NCBI GenBank assembly: GCA_964577515.1
Contig: CAZNZN010000007.1
Location: forward strand, 1-26,409
DNA: 26,409 bases
Direction of reading: 5' to 3'
Source: UBA4124 sp964577515
GTDB lineage: Bacteria > Patescibacteriota > Minisyncoccia > Phycocordibacterales > UBA9973
The translations under genes and the position numbers were made by a program. The notes beneath the pieces were generated by a model. The model made no database searches and was not told the DNA's origin. It saw only the letters and a list, made by a program, of their open reading frames with translations. Below, in pieces: positions 1 to 6,439 of the stretch. Each line of letters starts with the position of its first letter. The first letter of the stretch is position 1.

Positions 1-364
1 TGTCTCAGTCCCATCGGTGGGGGTCAGCCTCTCAGCTCCCCTAAGCGTCATAGCCATGGTGCGCCATTACCACACCATCTAGCTGATACTGTACAGGCCG
101 TTTCCTAAGCGTTAAAACTTTACCCCGGAGGGACCATCGTGTATTAGCACACCTTTCGGTGTGTTGTTCACGACTTAGGAGTACGTACCTATATATTACT
201 ACCTCGTCTGCCACTAACCAGCGAACCACATCCATTGATTGATCGACCTTCTGTATTGCTACTTCAGATTTCTCTCACAACTTCAGTGGACTGGTCCGTT
301 CGACTTGCATGCCTTATCCACGCCGCCAGCGTTCATCCTGAGCTAGGATCAAACTCTTCTTAAA
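1..364 (-). rRNA. rrs: 16S rRNA, 5' part (continues off the left edge)
   Basis: Read on the minus strand, the region holds the conserved start AGAGTTTGATCC at 357-346, followed by a GCTCAGGATGAACGCTGGCG-type segment and GGCATGCAAGTCGAACGG. It ends at the window edge in the conserved GGGACTGAGACA element, near E. coli position 330. The 5' end is placed about 7 nt upstream of AGAGTTTG by analogy with E. coli, so it is good to a few bases. The GGCGTGGATAAGGCATGCAAG wording is typical of Parcubacteria. The visible 5' domain has no insertion. The rest of the gene lies outside the window. Confidence 0.97.
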
Positions 365-391
365 AATCTCAGTTAAAAACTGGATTAGAAT

Positions 392-421
392 GAGGCAAAA
401 GAAAAACGATTCTTTTGCCTC
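392..421 (-). other. stem-loop in the 16S leader
   Basis: GAGGCAAAAGAA and TTCTTTTGCCTC form a perfect 12-bp stem with a 6-nt loop, about 28 nt upstream of the mature 16S 5' end. It could be a precursor-processing site or part of the long stem around 16S. No run of U follows, so it is not a convincing terminator. Upstream in the same leader, a boxA-like TGCTTTTTTGT lies at 501-491. It is only a weak match to the NusB/NusE binding site, although nusB is in this window. Confidence 0.5.
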
Positions 422-543
422 CAAATAAATAGATTATATTTAGACTTGCGTTTCTATGCATTTTTCAAACAACTAAACGCTCCTTTTGGGACAAAAAAGC
501 ACCTTTTTTCAGATGCTCAATTGAGTCCAAAATAGCAAGGAGG

Positions 544-571
544 ATTATATACGAACCATAAATAAAGTCAA
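544..571 (-). promoter_or_regulatory. promoter of the 16S rRNA gene
   Basis: On the minus strand, TTGACT (571-566) and TATAAT (549-544) are separated by 16 nt, a near-consensus sigma-70 type promoter. The start point would be near 537, giving a leader of about 170 nt before mature 16S. It lies between the terminator of the Nudix gene and 16S, so the 16S gene has its own promoter and is not read through from upstream genes. Confidence 0.8.
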
Positions 572-601
572 GCAATTCCTACAAGGATAGAGGTTAAGAA
601 A

Positions 602-637
602 AAAGCCTTGATTTTTAAGCTTAAAAATCAAGGCTTT
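602..637 (-). terminator. terminator overlapping the Nudix gene stop codon
   Basis: A perfect 36-bp palindrome built on AAAGCCTTGATTTTTAAG is followed on the minus strand by T6C. The TAA stop of the Nudix gene (623-621) lies inside the palindrome, so the last codons form one arm of the hairpin. It separates this gene from the downstream rRNA promoter. Confidence 0.85.
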
Positions 638-1154
638 GTACAGCTACTTCTTCAAGGTCTACATTTGTGATGCGGGTCCAATCTTCTGTCCTCCAGATCT
701 TTCCTTTTATACATTGCCCCTGGAGGAGGTGTGGAATAAAAAGTTCATCTCCTCTTACCAGACGGTCTAATGGAAGGTAGTTTTTATTGAACCACTGGTG
801 GTGCATCATTTCTACCGTATCGACAGGTCTCCCTGCAAATGTATAGCAAAGAAAAAAATACACTCGGAATGAAGGGTCGTTTTCTGGAATGTTTGTTCCG
901 TTGAAAAAATCAATAATCCCAGCAGGAACAAGAAGCTCTTCTCTCGTAAATATTCCTCCCTCTTCCTCTGGGGTAACACGGAGTTGTTTCTTTCCTCCTG
1001 TTTCTTCCCATATCTCCTCTACCGCATTCCCTCGGATTGTTTGCCCTAGTTCAACCTTTCCACCATACCCTTTAAACCCTAAAATCGTGCGCTGCTGTTG
1101 TCCCATAAGAGCGAAACCTCCGCTCATTAGGTACGTACATGTTGCTATCTTCAT
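621..1154 (-). CDS. Nudix hydrolase, MTH1-like, with altered Nudix box
   Basis: This 177-aa protein has a Nudix box at residues 32-54, reading GKVELGQ...EEIWEETGG. Against GX5EX7REUXEEXGU, the first Glu is Gln38, the Arg is Glu46 and the final hydrophobic residue is Gly54. The metal-binding Glu47, Glu50 and Glu51 are kept, so activity is plausible. The FKGYGGKV lead-in resembles MTH1/8-oxo-dGTP diphosphatases, which clean the nucleotide pool or hydrolyse other nucleoside diphosphates. That substrate is an inference. The ATG at 1154 has no Shine-Dalgarno site. A weak TTGCTT/TAGGAT pair upstream (1200-1172) could drive it. It appears to be a single-gene unit. Confidence 0.8.
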   Translation of the reverse strand: MKIATCTYLMSGGFALMGQQQRTILGFKGYGGKVELGQTIRGNAVEEIWEETGGKKQLRVTPEEEGGIFTREELLVPAGIIDFFNGTNIPENDPSFRVYFFLCYTFAGRPVDTVEMMHHQWFNKNYLPLDRLVRGDELFIPHLLQGQCIKGKIWRTEDWTRITNVDLEEVAVQSLDF

Positions 1155-1206
1155 AAAAAGAAGTTTGCTACATCCTAAGCGAGAATATATAAAAAAGCAA
1201 AAGAAA

Positions 1207-1223
1207 AACCCCTTTATGGGGTT
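1207..1223 (-). terminator. terminator of the smc unit
   Basis: On the minus strand, AACCCC and GGGGTT form a short stem around ATAA-type loop bases, followed by TTTCTTTT. The stop codon of the 43-aa ORF (1216-1214) sits in the loop. Confidence 0.75.
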
Positions 1224-1345
1224 ATACCTTCTGTTTTTTTAAGCAGAGCATCTTGCTCTGCTTTATACCTGAGAAGGGTGATGCTTTCCCGAATGAACGA
1301 TACAAGCAAGGCGATATCTTTAAAAAAATTGACTACTCTTTTCAT
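1214..1345 (-). CDS. 43-aa small protein downstream of smc
   Basis: ATG at 1345 opens a 43-codon frame starting MKRVVNFFKDIALLVSFIRE and ending ALLKKTEGITP, with TAA inside the terminator loop. It has the best Shine-Dalgarno site in the window: GGGGAGG ends 8 nt before the ATG, while nearly all larger genes here have none. The N-terminal two thirds could form a hydrophobic or amphipathic helix. The C-terminal part is charged (RYKAEQDALLKK). It begins 39 nt after the smc stop and would share that transcript. A perfect inverted repeat (1241-1263) lies inside the coding region at the KAEQDALLK codons. I do not recognise the family and cannot assign a function. The ribosome site and tight packing make a real gene likely. 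Confidence 0.6.
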   Translation of the reverse strand: MKRVVNFFKDIALLVSFIRESITLLRYKAEQDALLKKTEGITP

Positions 1346-1384
1346 ACAAAGTACCTCCCCTTATAGGTATACACCCTTCGCTCC

Positions 1385-3649
1385 CTACTTCGCAACTTTT
1401 ACCGCTTCGTCAAATTTAATAGAAAGGAGTTTTGAACCACCATCTGTACCAAGTGTCACCCCAAAGAGCACACCTGCACGAGACATTGTCTCACGGTTAT
1501 GTGTAACCACGATAAGTTGTGAATATTCAGAAAGTCGTTCGACCATATCTCCATATCGACGAGAGTTGGCTTCATCTAGTGCAGCGTCCGTCTCATCAAG
1601 CACCAAAAATGGTGGTGGATTGACCTGTGAGATTGCAAAGAGTAACGCAATAGAAACAAGCGACCGTTCTCCTCCTGAGAGCATCGTGAGCTCTTTTACT
1701 TTCTTTTCAGGTAAGTTCACATGCACGTCTATCCCCCGCTCAAATCCTTGCGCCTCCTCTTCATCTTCAAACCCTTCCTCAAGGAGTTCTTCCTCAGTCA
1801 TCTTTCGCTTTCGTTTCTTTTCCATGGTAATAGAAAGGAACGCACTTCCTCCGCCAAACATCGTTTTGAAAAATTCTCCAAAACGTTCATTGATAACCGC
1901 AACACCGCTCGTAAATCGTTCATCAAGAACTTTTTTCAAATCAACAATAAGCGCTTCTAAGTTTTTTATACTTGCTTCAATATCAATAATTTCTCGAGTA
2001 AGAAACTCGTCACGCTCCTTTGTTGTTTCATATTCTGAAACAACATCATTGCCAATTCCGGTGTATTCTTCGAGACGAATTTTTAGTCGATCAATTGATC
2101 GTTTAAGGTCATGGTGATCCACTCCTTCCTCTGGCACTGCCGCATGAAGTGTGTGCATAAATGAAGGCCCAAACAAAAATCCTGCTTCCTTGAGCTCTTG
2201 TTCAAAGCGATCTTTTCGTTCTGCAAAACTCCCCCTTGTGACGGCAAGTATCTGCAACTCTGCTTCACATTGTTGTATCTCTCCCATAAGCTGATACCGG
2301 CGTTCGGTCCCTCCTTGTACTGCACGAAACGCTGACTCTCGTTCTTGCTCAAGTCGTTGTATCTCTTTGAGCAGCGTATCCTCTTTGGTAATAGCAACAT
2401 GTAATGTTTTCTGTAATGATTCAAGCTCAAAAACAGTATCAGTAATATCAGGGACGGTTGCTGGTGACTGCGTTTGTTTTTCCGCATGTGGCTGACGACT
2501 CTTAAGTTGCGATAAAAGAGCTGCGAGTTTTTCTACCGCATCTCTTGCCTCATCAAGAGTAGCTGCGCTGCGTATAGCACTTATAAAATACTCAATATCG
2601 GAAAGGAGTTGTGTGTATTCAGTCGGAGCAAAAAAGATAGAAGGTCCAAGATCTTGTACTACTTCTTGTTGCTGTTGTACCAACGATCGATGCGCCTCAA
2701 TACGCCCTTCAAGACGCCCTATCTTTTGTTCACACTCTCGACGAGTAGCACGCACCTCTTCAAGAGCATTTTTTTGTTGCTGTAATGCCGTAGCAAACGC
2801 ACCGTCATCCACCGTATGAGGTTGTGGTAATCCAGAAAGTGCTTCAGTAAGCGAGCGCTGTCTGTCCTCAATAAGCGTTTGTGCCCCACCCAATCGATCA
2901 GCTTCTTTTTCGAGTATTACTTTTTCTGTAGCAAGAAATCGTACTAAAGAAAGCTCTAGTTCTTCACGGAGCGTTTTTCCTTTTTCTATTTTTTCTACTT
3001 GTTTTTTAAGGAAGGTAAGATGTGGAGCAAGTTCTCGACGAAGTGACTGCGCGTCTTTCAATGTCTCCATTGTTTTTGCAAGTTTTGACTCACTCTCTTT
3101 GATGCGAAGGTGGTATATCTTAAGCCCTAGTGCATCTTCAAGCATCTCTCGGCGCTCTTTTGTATTGGCACGCAAAATACCATCAGCTTCTCCTTGAGAA
3201 ATAATATGGTGCGACGAAGTGCCAATGTTTACCGAAGAAAGAAGCTCAACCATTTGCTTAAGCTTTATCTCGCTGCCATTCATCAAATATTTACTTGTTC
3301 CATCGGCAAAGATCTCTCGGGTAAACGTAATGGTGTCAAAAAGAAGCGGCGCTGTACCTTCTGCTGTTTGAAATCCAAATACCTTATCGCTATTATCAAA
3401 AGTGATCGCTACTGAGGCACGAGAAAGCTTTGGTGCACCAGCTCCTCCACGAAAAATAAGGTCTGCCCCAGACTTACCACGCATACTCTTCATTGATTGT
3501 TCACCAAGTACAAAACGAAACGCTTCTACAACGTTTGATTTCCCTGAACCGTTTGGCCCCACTACTGACGTCACCGGGGCACTAAAAGAAAGCGTTGCTT
3601 TTTTTGCAAACGATTTGAACCCGGTGATCTCAATCTCCTTGAGGCGCAT
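1385..3649 (-). CDS. smc: SMC-family chromosome segregation ATPase, short, no typical hinge
   Basis: The 754-aa protein has the two half-heads of an SMC ATPase. The N-terminal head carries Walker A GPNGSGKS (31-38) and the Q-loop SQGE (151-154). The C-terminal head carries the signature LSGGERS (from 657) and Walker B FLVLDE (681-686). Between them are heptad-rich helices (about 180-335 and 405-560). Canonical SMCs are about 1150-1200 aa with a conserved globular hinge. Here the middle holds only a short helix and a low-complexity linker (about 335-405), and no hinge is recognisable. A charged insert (KKRKRKMTEEELLEEG and after) interrupts the C-terminal head just before the signature. RecF/RecN-like ATPases are the alternative, but the head motifs fit SMC best. 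Partners ScpA and ScpB are not in the window. Confidence 0.85.
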   Translation of the reverse strand: MRLKEIEITGFKSFAKKATLSFSAPVTSVVGPNGSGKSNVVEAFRFVLGEQSMKSMRGKSGADLIFRGGAGAPKLSRASVAITFDNSDKVFGFQTAEGTAPLLFDTITFTREIFADGTSKYLMNGSEIKLKQMVELLSSVNIGTSSHHIISQGEADGILRANTKERREMLEDALGLKIYHLRIKESESKLAKTMETLKDAQSLRRELAPHLTFLKKQVEKIEKGKTLREELELSLVRFLATEKVILEKEADRLGGAQTLIEDRQRSLTEALSGLPQPHTVDDGAFATALQQQKNALEEVRATRRECEQKIGRLEGRIEAHRSLVQQQQEVVQDLGPSIFFAPTEYTQLLSDIEYFISAIRSAATLDEARDAVEKLAALLSQLKSRQPHAEKQTQSPATVPDITDTVFELESLQKTLHVAITKEDTLLKEIQRLEQERESAFRAVQGGTERRYQLMGEIQQCEAELQILAVTRGSFAERKDRFEQELKEAGFLFGPSFMHTLHAAVPEEGVDHHDLKRSIDRLKIRLEEYTGIGNDVVSEYETTKERDEFLTREIIDIEASIKNLEALIVDLKKVLDERFTSGVAVINERFGEFFKTMFGGGSAFLSITMEKKRKRKMTEEELLEEGFEDEEEAQGFERGIDVHVNLPEKKVKELTMLSGGERSLVSIALLFAISQVNPPPFLVLDETDAALDEANSRRYGDMVERLSEYSQLIVVTHNRETMSRAGVLFGVTLGTDGGSKLLSIKFDEAVKVAK

Positions 3650-3658
3650 ATCTGTATA

Positions 3659-3664
3659 AGTATA
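3659..3664 (-). promoter_or_regulatory. possible -10 element for smc
   Basis: TATACT lies 9 nt upstream of the smc ATG. The predicted start falls at about 3652, only 3 nt before the ATG, so smc mRNA would be nearly leaderless. No clear -35 box is seen because the rnc terminator occupies that space. Confidence 0.4.
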
Positions 3665-3679
3665 CCTTAGAAAAAGAAA

Positions 3680-3700
3680 AACCTCCCGTTTAAGGAGGTT
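3680..3700 (-). terminator. terminator of the rpmF-nusB-rnc operon
   Basis: On the minus strand, AACCTCC and GGAGGTT form a 7-bp stem with a 7-nt loop, followed by TTTCTTTTTC. It lies between the 26-aa ORF and smc. Confidence 0.85.
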
Positions 3701-3704
3701 TTGA

Positions 3705-3785
3705 TTACCGCTGCCGCGGCATAAAAGTTTTCATAAATTTACGCCAAAAATACAAACATAACACAACTACCAACAAAGTCTTCAT
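3705..3785 (-). CDS. possible 26-aa hydrophobic peptide after rnc
   Basis: ATG at 3785 opens a 26-codon frame, MKTLLVVVLCLYFW followed by RKFMKTFMPRQR, ending in TAA 5 nt before the operon terminator. It has a short hydrophobic N-terminal stretch and a basic tail, like a small single-pass membrane peptide. A weak AAAAAGG lies 5 nt before the start. It fills a 130-nt gap in an otherwise tightly packed operon. The frame is short enough to be chance, so this is a candidate only. No function is proposed. Confidence 0.3.
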   Translation of the reverse strand: MKTLLVVVLCLYFWRKFMKTFMPRQR

Positions 3786-3834
3786 AAGCCTTTTTAGTAA
3801 CAATATGAAAAAACTCTCTCTAGGTCAAGGCCAC

Positions 3835-4524
3835 TTACCACCCTTTTTTATCGAGTGCTGCTTGTGCGGCGTTTTGCTGAGCCTCTTGTTTACTACGCCC
3901 TTTTCCTTCGGCAATTTTTTTCTCACCAAAGAAGATACCTATGGTGAACCACTTATCATGGTCTGGCCCAACTTCGCCAACTACTTCGTATGAAGGAGTC
4001 ACACCGAGACGCTCTTGTGATTCTTCCTGCACACGAGATTTTGGATCTTTCCACGCTTTCTTTTTGATAATATCAGCAAGTCGAGGGAGTAGCGTCTTGA
4101 CAATAAACGCTTCACAAGTTGCATACCCTTGGTCGAGATAGAGTGCACCGATAAACGACTCATAGGCATTTGCGAGAATTGTTTGCCGTGCGCGCCCTGT
4201 ATCCTTACTCTCCCCTTTTGAGAGAAGTAGATACTCGTTCATACCAAGTGCTTGTGCGACATCTCCAGCAACAACAGCATTTACGAGTGCACTTCGGTAG
4301 GCAGTAAGCTCTCCCTCCGTATGTGTAGCATACACGCGAAAAAGATGGTCAGTAACAATAAGTTCGAGTACTGCGTCACCAAGAAACTCTAAGCGTTCGT
4401 TGTGTTCTAATCCACTGCGGGGATTTTCGTTGATATATGAGCGGTGTGTAAACGCTTGTTGCAACAACACCTTATCAGAAAAAGTAATGCCGATACTTTT
4501 CTCAAATGGAGTAAAATCTTTCAT
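3835..4524 (-). CDS. rnc: ribonuclease III
   Basis: The 229-aa protein fits RNase III, which cuts double-stranded RNA and processes rRNA precursors. The catalytic domain carries the signature HNERLEFLGDAVLEL (41-55), with Glu46 and Asp50 matching E. coli Glu41 and Asp45. A second site, LANAYESFIGALYLD, holds Glu122 (E. coli Glu117), but Asn119 replaces the usual Asp114. A double-stranded RNA-binding domain fills about residues 158-229, ending GRSKQEAQQNAAQAALDKKG. The start is placed at ATG 4524 (MKDFTPFEK) because the upstream extension to 4578 is not family-like. The gene lies 65 nt after the nusB fusion on the same strand, a common grouping of rRNA-maturation functions. Confidence 0.95.
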   Translation of the reverse strand: MKDFTPFEKSIGITFSDKVLLQQAFTHRSYINENPRSGLEHNERLEFLGDAVLELIVTDHLFRVYATHTEGELTAYRSALVNAVVAGDVAQALGMNEYLLLSKGESKDTGRARQTILANAYESFIGALYLDQGYATCEAFIVKTLLPRLADIIKKKAWKDPKSRVQEESQERLGVTPSYEVVGEVGPDHDKWFTIGIFFGEKKIAEGKGRSKQEAQQNAAQAALDKKGW

Positions 4525-4589
4525 AAAAACTAGTGTGAAAGTAGACAGTAGAAGGTAGTCAAAAGTGACTACGCTCAACTCTCAACTCT

Positions 4590-5501
4590 CTATTTATTGT
4601 TAATAATCTCAATCGCCTTTGCGATTGAGGGTAATATATCATCATAGATGGTTAAGTCAACGAGTGCTGCAGGATCAAGCCATTCAGCCTTATCAAGCCC
4701 CCCATTTGATCGGAGTTCAAGCTCTTTGTATGGTGCATGCATCAAAAAGTACGTGACCACCTTTCGAAGCTTTTTCTTTTCTGGGTGAGAAGCGACATAG
4801 TCAATTTCACCAATCTTTTCTATTACCTCCCCATTGAGGCCCAACTTTTCTTTGATACTACGAAGTGCAGTCTGCTCTGGCGTTTCTCCCTCTTCAACGC
4901 CACTCTTGACGAGCGTCCAATACCCAAACACATCGTGCACAAGTGCTACCCATAGACGACCATCGTGTTTTGTATAGATAAGCCCTCCAGATTTTGCCTC
5001 AACAGGAAGTGTCGCTGGATCTATTTCCTCTTCGGGCTCTTTGACTTTTGGCGTCTTTGGTTTGCTTGTTTGATCCTTTCCAGGCTCTCCTATCTCTTTA
5101 TAGACAGCTCCAAGAACACCATTGACGAACTTCCCACTGTTTTCTCCACCAAATGTCTTTGCGAGCTCGATAGCTTCGTTGATAGCAACCTTCGGAGGAA
5201 CCTGTTCACGATCCCCGAAGAGAAGCTCAGCAAGCCCCATACGCAACACGCTTCGGTCAACATTTGAGATCTTCTCAATAGGCCACTCAGGTGCAGCTTT
5301 TACAATAATATCGTCAATGATTTGCTGTTTGCGCTGCACTGTTTCAGCGAGTGCATACATAAATGCACTATCATTGTGTCCTGATGCAAACTCAGCGGTA
5401 TTACGGTCAATAATATCCTGCAAGCCTTCTGGTTTTCCCGAGAAGTCCCACTCGAACAATGATTGAAGAACAATAGACCGTGAAAGGTGCCGATTTGCCA
5501 T
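4590..5501 (-). CDS. nusB: NusB antitermination factor fused to a degenerate Nudix domain
   Basis: Residues 1-140 are NusB, the helical factor that binds boxA RNA with ribosomal protein S10 to keep RNA polymerase going through rRNA operons. Family sequence includes NRHLSRSIVLQSLFEWDF at the start and RSVLRMGLAELLF, INEAIELAKTFGGENSGKFV and NGVLGAVYKE further on. A charged, Pro/Lys-rich linker (141-168) joins it to a Nudix fold (about 170-303). The Nudix box (200-222) has lost key residues: the first Gly is Ser200, the RE Glu is Ser215 and the last Glu of the EE pair is Lys219. Glu206, Arg214 and Glu218 remain. Catalysis is doubtful, and a nucleotide-sensing or structural role is possible. NusB alone is about 140 aa, so this is a true fusion in one frame. 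It lies 9 nt after rpmF. Confidence 0.9.
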   Translation of the reverse strand: MANRHLSRSIVLQSLFEWDFSGKPEGLQDIIDRNTAEFASGHNDSAFMYALAETVQRKQQIIDDIIVKAAPEWPIEKISNVDRSVLRMGLAELLFGDREQVPPKVAINEAIELAKTFGGENSGKFVNGVLGAVYKEIGEPGKDQTSKPKTPKVKEPEEEIDPATLPVEAKSGGLIYTKHDGRLWVALVHDVFGYWTLVKSGVEEGETPEQTALRSIKEKLGLNGEVIEKIGEIDYVASHPEKKKLRKVVTYFLMHAPYKELELRSNGGLDKAEWLDPAALVDLTIYDDILPSIAKAIEIINNK

Positions 5502-5509
5502 AGGCGATG

Positions 5510-5761
5510 TTATTTTTTAGTTTTCTTTTTAGCTGCTTTTTTTACGGCTTTCTTTACTGCTGGCTTTTTCCCTTGCTTTTTCATTACTTTTTTTACTGGG
5601 TCACCAGTAACAGAGCGTCCTTTATATACCCCATCAAGAGAAGCACGGTGGCGGATGTGTAATGTGCCACTTGCATCTTTTGAAAGTGTTGGGTTTGTTA
5701 ATGCGTGATGTGAGCGACGATTCTTTGTGTGCGCCCGTGTGTGTCTCATTCGTACTACCAT
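5510..5761 (-). CDS. rpmF: 50S ribosomal protein bL32
   Basis: The protein is 83 aa from the first ATG, or 79 aa from the second in-frame ATG (MRHTRAHTKNRRSHHAL). The RMRHTRAHTKNRRSHHAL core matches the bL32 start, which sits on the large subunit near the peptidyl tRNA exit region. No zinc-binding cysteines are present. The C-terminal third is a Lys/Ala/Val tail (PAVKKAVKKAAKKKTKK) longer than usual. It leads the rpmF-nusB-rnc operon, with the nusB start 9 nt downstream. The predicted transcription start, 3 nt before the first ATG, would make the message almost leaderless from that codon. The start choice is uncertain. Confidence 0.9.
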   Translation of the reverse strand: MVVRMRHTRAHTKNRRSHHALTNPTLSKDASGTLHIRHRASLDGVYKGRSVTGDPVKKVMKKQGKKPAVKKAVKKAAKKKTKK

Positions 5762-5770
5762 ATGACTACA

Positions 5771-5799
5771 AGCATACTATATATACAAAGAAATGTAAA
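5771..5799 (-). promoter_or_regulatory. promoter of the rpmF-nusB-rnc operon
   Basis: TTTACA (5799-5794) and TATGCT (5776-5771) are spaced by 17 nt on the minus strand. The start point would be about 5764, next to the ATG at 5761. Confidence 0.55.
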
Positions 5800-5806
5800 A
5801 TAAAAA

Positions 5807-5822
5807 CCCACCATACAGTGGG
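5807..5822 (-). terminator. terminator of the 173-aa Nudix-like gene
   Basis: On the minus strand, CCCAC and GTGGG form a stem with a 6-nt loop, followed by TTTTTATTTT. It lies 9 nt after the stop of the 5831-6352 gene. Confidence 0.8.
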
Positions 5823-5830
5823 ATTTTAAA

Positions 5831-6352
5831 TTAGTGCTCACAAAGTCTTGGTGCAATTTCCTTAAAAAAAAGTTCCAATATCCATTTGTGCTGAGGACAC
5901 AAGTACTCTTCTAAAAGATCTATTGGAACCCACAGCGGTGGATCAAGTCGTTTATCAGGGGATGCAACATCCCTGATGTTGGAATCGTCGTAGACGTCTA
6001 TATAAAACACGTGTTTTATGTGTTTGTCTCTTTTGACTTCTTGACGGTTATTTTTTGCGACCTGTTCACCAACCAGATGGTATTCAGGGATTCGTACTCC
6101 TGTTTGCTCTAATGTTTTCAACTCCAGAGCTCCTTTCGGATCCTCATCAAACTCTTCCTCGTCATATTTCCTTTGAAAAAGGACTGACGGGTTATACGGC
6201 ACAACAAGTAGTTGTGCGTCTCCTTCGGAAAAACGAGGAATAAGTGCATAAGAAGAGTGACTTCCAGTCCTACTGGATCCGCCGGGGATACGGAACACAA
6301 ACCCAAGATCTTTGAGCATATCAAGCTTTGCCTGCGTTGCTATATTGTTCAT
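5831..6352 (-). CDS. Nudix-like protein with an eroded Nudix box
   Basis: This 173-aa protein has the layout of a Nudix fold. It has a strand-rich N-terminal part (LIPRF...AQLLVVPYNPSVLFQRK), then a box-like helix DPKGALELKTLEQTGV (71-86). Next comes KHVFYIDVYDD (113-123), and last PPLWVPIDLLEEYL (138-151), the usual W.p.deL end. In the box, the REUXEE positions read L-K-T-L-E-Q, so only one catalytic acid remains. It is probably not an active pyrophosphohydrolase and may bind a nucleotide or partner. It has its own promoter and terminator. The assignment rests on overall pattern and is tentative. Confidence 0.55.
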   Translation of the reverse strand: MNNIATQAKLDMLKDLGFVFRIPGGSSRTGSHSSYALIPRFSEGDAQLLVVPYNPSVLFQRKYDEEEFDEDPKGALELKTLEQTGVRIPEYHLVGEQVAKNNRQEVKRDKHIKHVFYIDVYDDSNIRDVASPDKRLDPPLWVPIDLLEEYLCPQHKWILELFFKEIAPRLCEH

Positions 6353-6373
6353 GGGGCGTACAATTTGTATAAA

Positions 6374-6401
6374 AATATACTAATTATTAAGATTTTGTCA
6401 A
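6374..6401 (-). promoter_or_regulatory. promoter of the 173-aa Nudix-like gene
   Basis: A consensus TTGACA (6401-6396) and TATATT (6379-6374) are spaced by 16 nt on the minus strand. The start point would be near 6367, with a 15-nt leader and no Shine-Dalgarno site. It is divergent from the thrS promoter. Confidence 0.75.
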
Positions 6402-6424
6402 TAATCCCCAAAAAGTCCTTAATT

Positions 6425-6433
6425 TGGTATAGT
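6425..6433 (+). promoter_or_regulatory. extended -10 promoter of thrS
   Basis: TGGTATAGT fits an extended -10 (TGnTATAAT). Its last base lies 7 nt before the A of the thrS ATG at 6440, so transcription would begin on the start codon. No good -35 box is seen at the right spacing. Confidence 0.55.
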
Positions 6434-6439
6434 TTTTCT

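Noticed and set aside
41..235. 64-aa open frame on the minus strand
   Set aside because: It lies wholly inside the 16S rRNA gene.
421..465. Second rRNA promoter (TATAAT-like at about 435)
   Set aside because: No -35 box is found at proper spacing; the nearest TTGAAA is 24 nt away.
1278..2117. 279-aa plus-strand frame rich in Ser and Arg
   Set aside because: It is antisense to smc, with composition of a reverse-frame shadow and no motifs.
6353..6439. T-box or other riboswitch ahead of thrS
   Set aside because: The gap is only 87 nt, it holds two promoters, and the thrS transcript appears leaderless.
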